From contig CAWFYJ010000004.1 in NCBI GenBank assembly GCA_963820055.1, positions 1-64,000 of the forward strand: 64,000 nt of DNA, written 5' to 3'. Shown one piece after another: positions 46,868 to 55,381 of the stretch (positions are counted from its first letter, which is position 1; each line of letters opens with the position of its first letter). Origin of the DNA: RHKX01 sp963820055. Its GTDB lineage: Bacteria > Actinomycetota > Thermoleophilia > Solirubrobacterales > 70-9. The notes under the pieces are model-generated. The model was not told the DNA's origin, made no database searches, and saw only the letters and a list, made by a program, of their open reading frames with translations. The translations under genes and the position numbers were made by a program.

Positions 46868-46900
46868 GATGTTTGTATGTTAGATACATTCTGTTCGTAT
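46857..46900. promoter_or_regulatory. Twin TetR operators over a sigma70-type promoter
   Basis: Two inverted repeats of identical format, atac-N9-gtat, at 46862-46878 and 46884-46900, have centres 22 bp apart (two helical turns). For the hydrolase gene, TTGACA (46857-46862), a 17-bp spacer and TTAGAT (46880-46885) form a near-consensus promoter completely covered by the operators. This region is the most AT-rich in its neighbourhood. Confidence 0.82.
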
Positions 46901-46940
46901 GCAAGCTACATCGGCCGGCGGCGACCGGCAAGGAGCCTCG

Positions 46941-47795
46941 ATGGCAATCGACCAGACGACCTTCACCGATAACCGGGTCCAGCTTCAGTCAGGGGGCATC
47001 CGCTACCGCGAAGCCGGGACGGGTCCGCCGATCGTCTTCGTCCACGGCTTCCTCGCGAACGGCAACCTCTGGATGAAGACCGCTCCCCTGCTCGCCGCCG
47101 GGCATCGGTGCATCGTCCCCGACTGGCCCACCGGCGCTCACTCCGAGGCGATGGGCCCCAGGGCCGACACCTCACCGCGCGGCGTCGCCCGCCTGATCAG
47201 CGAGTTCCTCGCGAAGCTCGGCCTCGACGACGTGACGATCGTCGGCAACGACGCGGGCGGCGCGATCAGCCAGATCCTCGTCACCGAGATGCCGGAGCGC
47301 ATCGGCAGGCTCGTGCTCACCAACTGTGACTGCTTCGAGAAGTTCCCGCCGAAGTTCTTCAAGCCGATGATCGTGGCGGCGCGGATCTCGGCCGGATACG
47401 ACGCGCTCGTTCATCTGCTCCGCCTCCGCGCGGTCCGAAACTCGCCGATCGCCTTCGGATGGCTGACGACCTCGCGCCCCGACGACGCCGTCCTGAGCTC
47501 GTTCACGGAGCCGCAGGTCCACGACTCCGGCGTTCGCCGCGACGGGCGGGCGTTCGTGACCGGGGGCGATGTCAGCGACACGATGGGCGCCGCCGCGAAG
47601 CTGCCGGACTTGAAGATTCCGGCCCTCCTCGCCTGGGGGACCGAGGACCGCTTCTTCACCCTCGAAGATGCGCGGCGACTGGACGGGCTGATCCCCGATT
47701 CGCGGATCGTCGAGATACCGGGCGCGGCGTGTTTCGTCCCCCTCGACCGGCCGCGCGAGCTCGCCGAAGCGATCGGGGCCTTCGTCGGCGATTAG
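46941..47795 (+). CDS. Alpha/beta-fold hydrolase with Asp nucleophile motif
   Basis: 284 residues from ATG 46941, chosen because AAGGAG lies 5 nt upstream; an earlier ATG at 46899 falls within the second operator. Oxyanion motif VHGF; the nucleophile elbow is VGNDAGG (D104), as in haloalkane dehalogenases and epoxide hydrolases, rather than a serine. The acid is probably D236 (WGTEDRF). The catalytic His is not where expected: the C-terminal segment reads GAACFVPLDRP, with Cys264 at the usual His position. It may therefore be a non-hydrolytic or altered enzyme. TetR control suggests induction by its substrate. Confidence 0.85.
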   Translation: MAIDQTTFTDNRVQLQSGGIRYREAGTGPPIVFVHGFLANGNLWMKTAPLLAAGHRCIVPDWPTGAHSEAMGPRADTSPRGVARLISEFLAKLGLDDVTIVGNDAGGAISQILVTEMPERIGRLVLTNCDCFEKFPPKFFKPMIVAARISAGYDALVHLLRLRAVRNSPIAFGWLTTSRPDDAVLSSFTEPQVHDSGVRRDGRAFVTGGDVSDTMGAAAKLPDLKIPALLAWGTEDRFFTLEDARRLDGLIPDSRIVEIPGAACFVPLDRPRELAEAIGAFVGD

Positions 47796-47863
47796 TTCGC
47801 AACCCGAGCCGGGTCTCAGGTTGCGGGCCGCATGCGGCGGCCGCGAGCTACGGAAGGAGAACC

Positions 47864-48238
47864 ATGGGACAGCCAGTCGTGCACTTCGAGGTGGTCGGCG
47901 AGGACGGGAAGGCGCTTCAGGACTACTACTCGAGCCTGTTCGGATGGGAGATCGACGCGGACAACCCGATGAGCTACGGGCGCATCGATCGCGAGGGCAA
48001 CACCAGCGAGGCGGGAATCGGGATCGGCGGCGGCGTCGCCGGCGGACCCGAGGGCTACGGCGGACACGTCACCTTCTACGTGGAGGTCCCCGACGTCGAG
48101 GCGTCGCTCGCCAAGGCCGAGAGCCTCGGCGGCTCGCGGATCTTCGGGCCGGAGGAGATGTCGTCGGTGGGGATCATCCTCGGCCAGTTCACGGACCCCG
48201 AGGGTCACATGATCGGCGTCATGTCCCCGCTCGGCTGA
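47864..48238 (+). CDS. VOC/glyoxalase-like protein
   Basis: 124 residues from ATG 47864, with GGAAGGAGA upstream. A single vicinal-oxygen-chelate module: VVHFEVVGEDGKALQDYYSSLFGWEI and a C-terminal FTDPEGHMIGVMSPLG. Metal-site residues (H7 and E117-type positions) appear present. This CFP30/27kDa-antigen-like group is common in Actinobacteria and of unclear substrate. Its last 20 bp overlap the convergent kinase gene. Confidence 0.85.
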   Translation: MGQPVVHFEVVGEDGKALQDYYSSLFGWEIDADNPMSYGRIDREGNTSEAGIGIGGGVAGGPEGYGGHVTFYVEVPDVEASLAKAESLGGSRIFGPEEMSSVGIILGQFTDPEGHMIGVMSPLG

Positions 48239-48728
48239 TCTCCGCCTCGATCCGGGCGGCGACAGCCGCCGGTTCCTCGCCCTCGGTGCTCAACACCAGG
48301 TCGACCCCGGGCAGGGCCTGCATCGACTCCGCGAGACGCCGGGAGGCGTTGAGGAGATCGGGTAGGCCCTGCCAGCCGGCGGGCTCGCGGGCGAGGATCC
48401 GGTCCCGCATGGTCATCGCGTCCGCCTCGAGGCGGACGAGCATGTGGCTGTCGGCACCGGCCGCCTCGATGACCGCCAGCCGGTGCGCGTCGTCTTCGAT
48501 CGTTGCGGTGACGATCAGTAGCGCCGTGCCGAACTCGCGATAGGAGGCGGCGAGCATCCGCAGGTGCTCGATCGCACGGGTGCGGTCGATCGGGGGAAAT
48601 GAACGCTCGACCTCGTCCGCTTCGACGAGGGCGGCATCGGTCCCGGCTTCGCCCAGTGAGTCGTGCAGGGAGGCGGCCACCTCGCTCTTGCCGGCGCCCG
48701 GCGGTCCGGTGATGACGACTGCTCGCAC
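48219..48728 (-). CDS. P-loop kinase/ATPase, shikimate kinase-like
   Basis: 169 residues. P-loop GPPGAGKSEVAASL at 8-15, an acidic VEADEVERSFPP segment (likely substrate or Mg2+ Asp), and a lid region RDRILAREPAGWQ. It resembles the AAA_33/CPT small-molecule kinases; the substrate is unknown. It overlaps the VOC gene tail to tail by 20 bp. Confidence 0.75.
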   Translation of the reverse strand: MRAVVITGPPGAGKSEVAASLHDSLGEAGTDAALVEADEVERSFPPIDRTRAIEHLRMLAASYREFGTALLIVTATIEDDAHRLAVIEAAGADSHMLVRLEADAMTMRDRILAREPAGWQGLPDLLNASRRLAESMQALPGVDLVLSTEGEEPAAVAARIEAEISRAGT

Positions 48729-48809
48729 GACCGGAACGATGGCAGGACGGCTTGCTCAAAGGGCTTGTGGCATCCCGTCCGGGCGAGGCCCAATCATGCC
48801 GCGCTCCAG

Positions 48810-50459
48810 ATGACCGGCGGGACCCAGACGACAGCCACCGAAGCGGCGGAGGGCGGATCCTCCTCACCCTTCGACGACCCCTCGCTGCGCGATTGGCAGC
48901 GGCGCGCGCTCGCGGCCGCCGAGCGCTGGCGGACGGGCACCTTCCTGATCGCCGCCGCCCCCGGCGCCGGCAAGACGCGGCCCGCCCTGGTCCTGGCCCG
49001 AGAGCTGCTCCGGCGCGGCGAGATCAGCAGCGTCGCGATCGTCTGCCCGACCGCGCCGCTGACCCGCCAGTGGGCGGCGGCCGCGGCCGCTCAGGGGCTG
49101 CAGCTGCAGCCCGACGCGCCCCACCTGCGGACGACGCGGGACTTCCAAGGGATCGCCGTGACCTACGCCCGCGCAGCGGCGTCGGCCGCCGCCTATGCCC
49201 GCGAGTGCAGCCCGCGGACGCTCGTGATCGCCGACGAGGTCCACCACCTCGGCGACGATCTCGCCTGGGGTGAGGGATTTCGGAAGGCCTTCGCCGCCGC
49301 GAACCGCAGGCTCCTGCTGTCGGGAACGCCGTTCCGAAGCGACGACGCACCGATCCCGGGCATCGCCTACGACGGCTCCGGCTTCGCGGTCCCCGACATC
49401 GCCTACTCCTACGCCGAAGCGATCCGCGACGGCGTCTGCCGGCGGGTGATCTTCGTCCCCTTCGACGGCACCCTCGTCTGGCAGAGCGGCGAGGAGACGA
49501 TCGAAAGCTCCTTCGAGGAGGATCTTCCGGCCCGCGAGCGCGGCCGCCGCTACCGGACGGCGATCTCAACCGAGCTCCCCGAGGGCCTCCCGCGGATCCT
49601 CAAGCAGGCCGACGCCCAGCTCTCGCGGGTCCGGGCGGGTGGGCATCCGGACGCCGGCGGGCTCGTGATCGCGGCCGACAGCGCCCACGCGCGGGTGGTC
49701 GCCGGCGCCCTGACGACGATCTCCGGCGAGGCGCCGACGATCGTCCTCCACCAGGACGCGGGCTCACACGAACGCCTCCGTTCTTTCGCCGGCGGGACCG
49801 GCCGCTGGATCGTCGCCGTCAACATGGTCTCCGAGGGCGTCGACATCCCGCGCCTTCGGGTCGGCGTCTACGCGACGACGGCGAAGACGGCGATGATCTT
49901 CCGCCAGATCGTCGGCCGGTTCGTCCGGATCGGCTCCGGCATCGGCAAGGAGAGCTGGCTGTTCCTCCCCGCCGAGCCGGTGCTCCGCAGCCACGCGGCG
50001 AAGGTCGAGGACGAGATCCACCGGGTGATGAAGCGCGGCGGCATCGAGGGCGAGGAGGGATGGGACGAGCCCGACGAGGGCGTCGAGACCGAGCGCTCCG
50101 ACTCCGAGCTCGACTTCGTCCCGGTCGCGGCCGACGTCGTCCCGCAGATGAACCTCTTCGGCGAGCCGGGCGAGGACGACGTCCAGCCACAGGCCGCCCC
50201 TCCCCCGCTCGCGGTCGCCGTCGCCGAGCCCGAGGAGCCGGCCGCGGTGCCGGCCTTCGAGCGCCGCCGGATCCTCCGGGCCCGGCGCCACGTTCTCGTC
50301 TCCGAGCTCGCCCGCAGCCGCCGCTGCGGCCACCGCGAGGCCAACCTCTGGATCAACGGCAAGCTCGGGATCACCAAGGTCGACGACGCGACAATCGAGC
50401 AGCTGGAGCGTTCCTGCGAGCTGCTCGTCAAGGAACTCAGCCGCTCGTCGCGACGCTGA
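48810..50459 (+). CDS. Superfamily 2 DEAD/DEAH helicase with C-terminal DNA-binding domain
   Basis: 549 residues from ATG 48810 (MTGGTQ). Motif I APGAGKT at about 50-56, motif II ADEVHH, motif III LSGTPF, and helicase C-domain VSEGVDIPRL and QIVGRFVR. The ResIII/UvrB-like core is followed by an acidic, Pro-rich linker and a C-terminal ~60-residue basic helical domain (RRRILRARRHVLVSELARSRRCGHREANLWIN...) that looks like an HTH for nucleic acid. There are no nuclease, methylase or other defence genes beside it, so a repair or housekeeping role is as likely as defence. Confidence 0.87.
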   Translation: MTGGTQTTATEAAEGGSSSPFDDPSLRDWQRRALAAAERWRTGTFLIAAAPGAGKTRPALVLARELLRRGEISSVAIVCPTAPLTRQWAAAAAAQGLQLQPDAPHLRTTRDFQGIAVTYARAAASAAAYARECSPRTLVIADEVHHLGDDLAWGEGFRKAFAAANRRLLLSGTPFRSDDAPIPGIAYDGSGFAVPDIAYSYAEAIRDGVCRRVIFVPFDGTLVWQSGEETIESSFEEDLPARERGRRYRTAISTELPEGLPRILKQADAQLSRVRAGGHPDAGGLVIAADSAHARVVAGALTTISGEAPTIVLHQDAGSHERLRSFAGGTGRWIVAVNMVSEGVDIPRLRVGVYATTAKTAMIFRQIVGRFVRIGSGIGKESWLFLPAEPVLRSHAAKVEDEIHRVMKRGGIEGEEGWDEPDEGVETERSDSELDFVPVAADVVPQMNLFGEPGEDDVQPQAAPPPLAVAVAEPEEPAAVPAFERRRILRARRHVLVSELARSRRCGHREANLWINGKLGITKVDDATIEQLERSCELLVKELSRSSRR

Positions 50460-50473
50460 TCCGCCTCAACGCC

Positions 50474-50962
50474 CTAGAGCTCGCGCTCGTAGACGAACAT
50501 CCGCTCCCGGTCGGCCGGGTCGGCGTCCGGGTTGTAGAAGTTCGTGAAGCCGAAGCGCTCGTAGAGCCGGTGCGCGTCCGCGTCGCCCTCGTCGGTGCCG
50601 AGGAAGACGTAGTCGCAGCCGCGCTTCCGGCAATGGTCGAGTGCGGCCCCGAGCAGCGCGGTGCCGAGGCCGGCCCGCCGCCGCTCCGGCACGACGTAGA
50701 GCTCGGCGAGGTAGGCCTCATCGAGGTCCGACCAGATCGACGGCTGGAAGCGCAGCACGACCAGCCCGTCGGGGCCGGCCCCATCCACCAGCACCGCCGT
50801 CCGGCCGGAGTCGATCAGCTCGCCGATCCGGGCCGCAAGGCGCTCCGGGCCGGGGCTCGGCTCGCCGTACTCGGTGTTGAAGCGGTGCAAGAGGGCGCCG
50901 ACCGCCTCGGCATCCGCCGCGGCGGCGAGGCGGACGCCCGATGGAGTGCCTGGAGCGCTCAT
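50474..50962 (-). CDS. GNAT-family N-acetyltransferase
   Basis: 162 residues from ATG 50962-50960, 7 nt after TACGGT (leaderless pattern); a GTG 9 bp earlier is possible. Acetyl-CoA loop RRRAGLGTALLGAA (motif A, Q/RxxGxG/A), and a C-terminal LYERFGFTNFYNP. The substrate is unknown. Confidence 0.88.
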   Translation of the reverse strand: MSAPGTPSGVRLAAAADAEAVGALLHRFNTEYGEPSPGPERLAARIGELIDSGRTAVLVDGAGPDGLVVLRFQPSIWSDLDEAYLAELYVVPERRRAGLGTALLGAALDHCRKRGCDYVFLGTDEGDADAHRLYERFGFTNFYNPDADPADRERMFVYEREL

Positions 50963-50986
50963 GGGCGGCACCGTAGCGAGGGCCGC

Positions 50987-51721
50987 TCAGCTCAGCCCGG
51001 CGGCGAGCGTCCGGGCGTTGCGGACGGCGAACGCCTCCCAGTCGTTGTTGAGGTAGACGAACGCCTCGCGGCGGGTCCGCCAGGCCGCGATCCGGCGCCG
51101 CCAGGTGTCCAGCTCGGCCGCCGAGTAGTTGCCGCGGCGGCCGCGGGCGCCGCGGTGGAGGCGCAGGTAGGTCCAATCGGTGGTCAGCTCATATGTCTGA
51201 AACGGCATCTCGGGATCGTCGGCGATGACGAGCGCGACGCCGTGGTCGCGGAGGATCGCGTAGACGTCCGGCGTGAACCAGGTCGGGTCCCGGAACTCGA
51301 AGCAGTGCCGGCCGGGAGCGCGGTCGAGGATCGCCCCCAGGGCCGTGGCGAGCCGCTCGTCGTCCCGCTTGAAGTTCGGCGGCAGCTGCCAGAGGACGAC
51401 GCCGAGCCTTCCCGAATCGCGGAGCGGCGCGATGCTCTCGAGGAACCGCTCGACGTAGACGTCGGGCTTCAGCAGGCGCTTGATGTGGGTGATGTAGCGG
51501 CTCGCCTTGACCGCGAACCGGAAGTCGGCGGGCGTTTCCTCGACCCAGCCCTCGACCGCCTTCCGCGAGGGCAGCCGATAGAAAGTGTTGTTGATCTCGA
51601 CCGTGTCGAATTCGCGCGCGTAGGCGCTCAGCCACTCACGCTGCGGCATCCCGTCCGGATACAGGACGCCGCGCCAGTCCTTGTAGACCCACCCCGAGCA
51701 TCCGACGCAGACTCGCTTCAC
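50987..51721 (-). CDS. DUF72 family protein (YecE-like)
   Basis: 244 residues, TIM-barrel family. The opening CVGCSGWVYKDWRGVLYPDGMPQREWLSAYA, EINNTFYRLP and FAVKASRYITHIKRL motifs are diagnostic of DUF72. Its biochemical role is unknown. It lies just downstream of the ETF-QO gene on the same strand. Confidence 0.92.
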   Translation of the reverse strand: MKRVCVGCSGWVYKDWRGVLYPDGMPQREWLSAYAREFDTVEINNTFYRLPSRKAVEGWVEETPADFRFAVKASRYITHIKRLLKPDVYVERFLESIAPLRDSGRLGVVLWQLPPNFKRDDERLATALGAILDRAPGRHCFEFRDPTWFTPDVYAILRDHGVALVIADDPEMPFQTYELTTDWTYLRLHRGARGRRGNYSAAELDTWRRRIAAWRTRREAFVYLNNDWEAFAVRNARTLAAGLS

Positions 51722-51774
51722 CGCGCCGGGTTCGCCCCGCCGAAACGTTCAGCATCGGCCCCCGCCGACAGGGC

Positions 51775-53475
51775 CTAGACCTCCTGGTACAGGGGCCCGT
51801 CGCCGCCCTCGGGCATCGTCAGGCGTCCGCCCTTGGCGGTGATCGCTCCACACTGCACGCAGTTGGAGGCGGTCACGTGGACGTCGACCTCGGCGGCACC
51901 GTTCTCGAGCTGGTCCTCGGGGATCTCGTAGACCTGCGCCGGGCACATCGACACCCATGTCTGGGCGATCTCGCGGGGCACGTGGGTCTGGATCCGGACG
52001 TGGTTCGGAGCGTCGTCGCGGGTCGCGTTGCCGCTCAGGAACACCGAGCCGAGCTTGTCGAAGGTGAGCTCGCCGTCGGGGGCCGGGTAGTTGTCGGCGC
52101 CCTTGCCGATCGTCATCTCGTGCTCGGCGTCGTCCTCCTGGTCCCACTGGCCGCCCGGGAAGGCGCCCTTGGTGACGGTCATCGCCGAGGCGATGGCGCC
52201 GCCGACGAAGAACCCCTTGCCGAAGGGCTGGCGCATGTTGCGCGACTCGTAGAGCTCCTTCTCGATCAGCGATCCGCGGACCTTGTCCTCGTAGCTCGAG
52301 AAGTCGACGGTCTCGGGGTCGGCCTTGAGGCTCTCGACGATCGCCTCCGCGGCGTACATGCCCGCGTGCATCGCGTAGTGGACGCCCTTCAGGGTCGGGA
52401 TGTTGACCATGCCGGCACCGTCGCCGGCGATCATCATCCCGGGCACGGCGATCTTCTTCGGCATCGCCCAGTAGCCGCCCGAGGGGATCGTCTTCGCGCC
52501 CCAGGCGACGCGCTTGCCGCCGGCGAGGAGCTTCTTGATGAACGGGTGGGTCTTCAGCTCCTGAAGCAGGTCGTGACAGGAGACGGTGGCGTCGGTGTAG
52601 TCGAGGCCGATCACCATGCCGATGCAGAGCTTGTTCTCGCCCATCGGGTAGATGAAGCTGCCGCCGAACTCGTTGTACTTCGCGCCCTTGCGAAGCGGCC
52701 AGCCCATCGTGTGGATGACCCGGTCGAGCGGCTCCTCGATCTCCCAGACCTCCTTGACCCCGAGCTCCCAGCGCTGCGGCTGCGGCCCGGCGAGGTCGTA
52801 GTAGTCCATCGCGGCGTAGGTGAGGTGGCCGAGCGTGCCCTCGCCGAGCACGGTCGCCTTCGCCATCAGGTCGGACCCGGGCTCGAAGTTGCCGAGCTCC
52901 TTGCCGTCCTTGCCACGACCCTTGTCGCCGGAGCGGACGCCCTTGACGATCCGGTCCTCGACCAGCAGCTTGTCGGCCACGGTCTCGGTGAGGATGTAGG
53001 CGCCGGCTTCCTCGGCGCGATCGGCGAGGAAGCGGGAGAGCTTGCTGACCGACAGCGTGTAGTTGCCGTGGTTCTTGAAGTTCGGCGGCATCGGCTTGAG
53101 CGGAAGCGCCTGCTTCTTCGTCAGCAGATAGACGGCGTCCTTTTCGACCTCCTGGTAGATCGGCCAGTCGTCGGGACCCTCGTCCGGGAACAGCTCCTGC
53201 AACGCCGAGGGGCGCACGTTGGCGCCGCTCAGCGTGTGGGCGCCGCAGACCTTGCCCTTCTCGATGACCGCGACCGGAACCTCACCGAGCTGCTCGGTGA
53301 GGTTCGGCTCGTCCTCGAGCAGCTGCAGCAGCCGGTTCGCGCAGGCGAGGCCGGCGGGACCGCCGCCGACGATCGCCACACCGACCTCGAGGCGCTCGTC
53401 CTCGGGGTCGGTGGGCGGGCCGATGTAGTCGTTCGGGTCGAACGGCGGCGGGAACTGTTCCGGAACGGCGCCCAT
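51775..53475 (-). CDS. Electron transfer flavoprotein:quinone oxidoreductase
   Basis: 566 residues from ATG 53475-53473. It takes electrons from reduced ETF to quinone. FAD-binding GGGPAGLACA near residue 40, and the C-terminal ferredoxin-like domain. The 4Fe-4S ligands should be four Cys: C511 (MCPAQVYE), C539 and C542 (NCVQCGAI) are present, but position 545 is Ile where ETF-QO has the last Cys of CxxCxxC. The domain otherwise matches, ending PEGGDGPLYQEV. It is 7 bp downstream of etfA, completing an etfB-etfA-ETF-QO operon. Confidence 0.92.
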   Translation of the reverse strand: MGAVPEQFPPPFDPNDYIGPPTDPEDERLEVGVAIVGGGPAGLACANRLLQLLEDEPNLTEQLGEVPVAVIEKGKVCGAHTLSGANVRPSALQELFPDEGPDDWPIYQEVEKDAVYLLTKKQALPLKPMPPNFKNHGNYTLSVSKLSRFLADRAEEAGAYILTETVADKLLVEDRIVKGVRSGDKGRGKDGKELGNFEPGSDLMAKATVLGEGTLGHLTYAAMDYYDLAGPQPQRWELGVKEVWEIEEPLDRVIHTMGWPLRKGAKYNEFGGSFIYPMGENKLCIGMVIGLDYTDATVSCHDLLQELKTHPFIKKLLAGGKRVAWGAKTIPSGGYWAMPKKIAVPGMMIAGDGAGMVNIPTLKGVHYAMHAGMYAAEAIVESLKADPETVDFSSYEDKVRGSLIEKELYESRNMRQPFGKGFFVGGAIASAMTVTKGAFPGGQWDQEDDAEHEMTIGKGADNYPAPDGELTFDKLGSVFLSGNATRDDAPNHVRIQTHVPREIAQTWVSMCPAQVYEIPEDQLENGAAEVDVHVTASNCVQCGAITAKGGRLTMPEGGDGPLYQEV

Positions 53476-53482
53476 CCTCGGT

Positions 53483-54460
53483 TCAGCCGCCCTTCTTGGC
53501 CTTGATGGCCTCGGTGAGCTTCGGCATGATCTTGTGGAGATCGCCGACGACGCCGAGGTCGCAGAACTCGAAGATCGGCGCGTTCTGGTCCTTGTTGATC
53601 GCGAGGATGTTCTCGGAGCTCTGCATGCCGACCTTGTGCTGGATCGCGCCGGAGATGCCGGCGGCGAGGTACAGCTTCGGGGCGACCGTCTTGCCGGTCT
53701 GGCCGATCTGGGTCGAGTACGGGTACCAGCCGGCGTCGACGACCGCACGCGTTGCCGCGACGGCGCCTCCCAGCGAGTCGGCCAGGTCCTCGGCGAGCTT
53801 GAAGTTGTCCTTCTCGCCCAGTCCGCGACCGCCGCCGACGAGGATCTCCGCGTCCTCGATGTTGACGTCCTCGCCGCGAGCCTCGCCGCGGGTGACCATC
53901 TTGGCCTTCGTCGACCATTCGGACAGCTCGACCTCGACGTCGGTGACCTCAGCGGCGCCCGAACCGGACTCCGTGACGTCGAACGCGTTCAGGCGGCCGA
54001 TGATGATGCCGGGCTCGCTGACGTAGCCGACGTCGACGATCGCCGAGTCCTGCAGGACCGGGCGCTCGGCGACGAGCTTGCCGTCGGCGGCCTTGACCGC
54101 GGTTACCTCCATGGTCACGCCGGCGCCGAGGCGGGCCGTCAGACCGGCGCCGATCTCGAAGCCGAGCAGGCCGCCGCCGAACAGGGCGTAGCCGATGCCG
54201 TTGTCGGTGATGACCTTCGCCATCACGTCGACGATCGGCTGGGCGAGGCCCTCGGGGCACGACTTGGCGCGGTACACCTTCGCGGCGCCGTAGTTGCCGA
54301 GCGATGCGGCAGCGTCGTCGGCAACCTCGCCGACCACGACCGCGCTTGCGGTGCCACCGGTCTCGGAGGCCAGCTTGGCCGCCTCGGAGATCGCACCCAG
54401 CGAGTTCTTGTTGAAGACGCCCTCGTCGTCATGGAGGGCGTAGACCAGGATGTCCGCCAT
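53483..54460 (-). CDS. etfA: Electron transfer flavoprotein alpha subunit
   Basis: 325 residues. The C-terminal FAD domain is clear: VVDAGWYPYSTQIGQTGKTVAPKLYLAAGISGAIQH and ILAINKDQNAPIF are the ETF-alpha signature. It forms a heterodimer with EtfB and accepts electrons from acyl-CoA dehydrogenases. Its ATG immediately follows the etfB stop with no gap. Confidence 0.96.
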   Translation of the reverse strand: MADILVYALHDDEGVFNKNSLGAISEAAKLASETGGTASAVVVGEVADDAAASLGNYGAAKVYRAKSCPEGLAQPIVDVMAKVITDNGIGYALFGGGLLGFEIGAGLTARLGAGVTMEVTAVKAADGKLVAERPVLQDSAIVDVGYVSEPGIIIGRLNAFDVTESGSGAAEVTDVEVELSEWSTKAKMVTRGEARGEDVNIEDAEILVGGGRGLGEKDNFKLAEDLADSLGGAVAATRAVVDAGWYPYSTQIGQTGKTVAPKLYLAAGISGAIQHKVGMQSSENILAINKDQNAPIFEFCDLGVVGDLHKIMPKLTEAIKAKKGG

Positions 54461-55252
54461 CTAGATCAGCTTCCTTTCGTCGAGCCAGGCGACGATCTTC
54501 TCGACCGTCTCGTTCGTGTCCTCGTCCTCGAACACCTCGCCGGCCTGCTTGGCGGGCGGCGGGTTGATCCCCAGGACCGTGGTCTGGGAGCCGCTCTCGC
54601 CGACCTTGTCGGTCTCGATGCCGACGTCGCCGGCGGCCTTCGAGTCGAGGGGCTTCTTCTTCGCGCCCATGATCGCCTTCAGCGACGGGTAGCGCGGCTC
54701 GTTGATCGCGTCACCGACGCTGATCACGGCCGGGAGCTGGATCTCGACCGTGTCGTATCCGTACTCGGCCTGACGCTCGCAGCGGAGCTTCTCGGAGTCG
54801 ACGTCCATCTGGATCACCTGAGTCAACGACGGCATCTTCAGGTGGTCGGCGACGACGGCACCGATCGTGTAGCACTCGCCATCGTCCGACTGCTGGCCCA
54901 GCAGGACCAGGTCGGGGGACTCGGACTCGAGCACCTTGGCGAGGGCGTAACCCGTCGCGCAGACGTCGGAGCCGGCGAGGGCGTCGTCCGACAGGTGCAC
55001 GGAGCGGTCGGCGCCGAGGGCGACGGCCTTGTGCAGTGCGCGCTGAGCGCTGTCGGGGCCCATCGTGACGGCGACGATCTCGTCGACGTCGACGACACCG
55101 CCCTCACGAATCTGCATCGCGGCTTCGATGCCGTGGGTGTCGAACTGGTTCAAGGTCTTCTCGCCGGAGCGGTCGAGCCGCTTCGTGCCGGGATCGATCC
55201 GCTTCTGAACAGCGGCGTCCGGGACCTCCTTGACAAGACAACAGATCTTCAA
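54461..55252 (-). CDS. etfB: Electron transfer flavoprotein beta subunit
   Basis: 263 residues. N-terminal MKICCLVKEVPD; the AMP-binding region and the signature VEIQLPAVISVGDAINEPRYPSLKAIMGAKKKP are characteristic. An AAGGAGG Shine-Dalgarno lies upstream. It is first in the etfBA-ETF-QO operon, and the palindrome at 55310-55325 lies about 60 bp upstream. Confidence 0.96.
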   Translation of the reverse strand: MKICCLVKEVPDAAVQKRIDPGTKRLDRSGEKTLNQFDTHGIEAAMQIREGGVVDVDEIVAVTMGPDSAQRALHKAVALGADRSVHLSDDALAGSDVCATGYALAKVLESESPDLVLLGQQSDDGECYTIGAVVADHLKMPSLTQVIQMDVDSEKLRCERQAEYGYDTVEIQLPAVISVGDAINEPRYPSLKAIMGAKKKPLDSKAAGDVGIETDKVGESGSQTTVLGINPPPAKQAGEVFEDEDTNETVEKIVAWLDERKLI

Positions 55253-55309
55253 AGTGGGTGCCTCCTTGGGGGACTTGCGGCGGCGAATGCTACCGCGTTG
55301 CGGCGACGG

Positions 55310-55325
55310 TTGACTGACTTGTCAA
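55310..55325. promoter_or_regulatory. Palindrome upstream of etfB
   Basis: ttgac-tgactt-gtcaa is a 16-bp inverted repeat about 58 bp before the etfB start, typical in size for a TetR-family operator. On the minus strand it contains TTGACA, a possible -35, but no -10 stands at the right distance; TAGCAT (about 55294-55289 on minus) is the nearest candidate. Confidence 0.55.
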
Positions 55326-55381
55326 TCGGTTTCCCCCGCCGCGGCAATTTCAATCGCCCGCGGGCGCTGGGCTCCGGGCCG

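Noticed and set aside
48810..50459. Helicase as the core of a defence island
   Set aside because: Neighbours are a VOC protein, small kinase, GNAT and DUF72; there is no nuclease, methyltransferase, Argonaute, TIR or Sir2 gene nearby. A single SF2 helicase is not evidence of a system.
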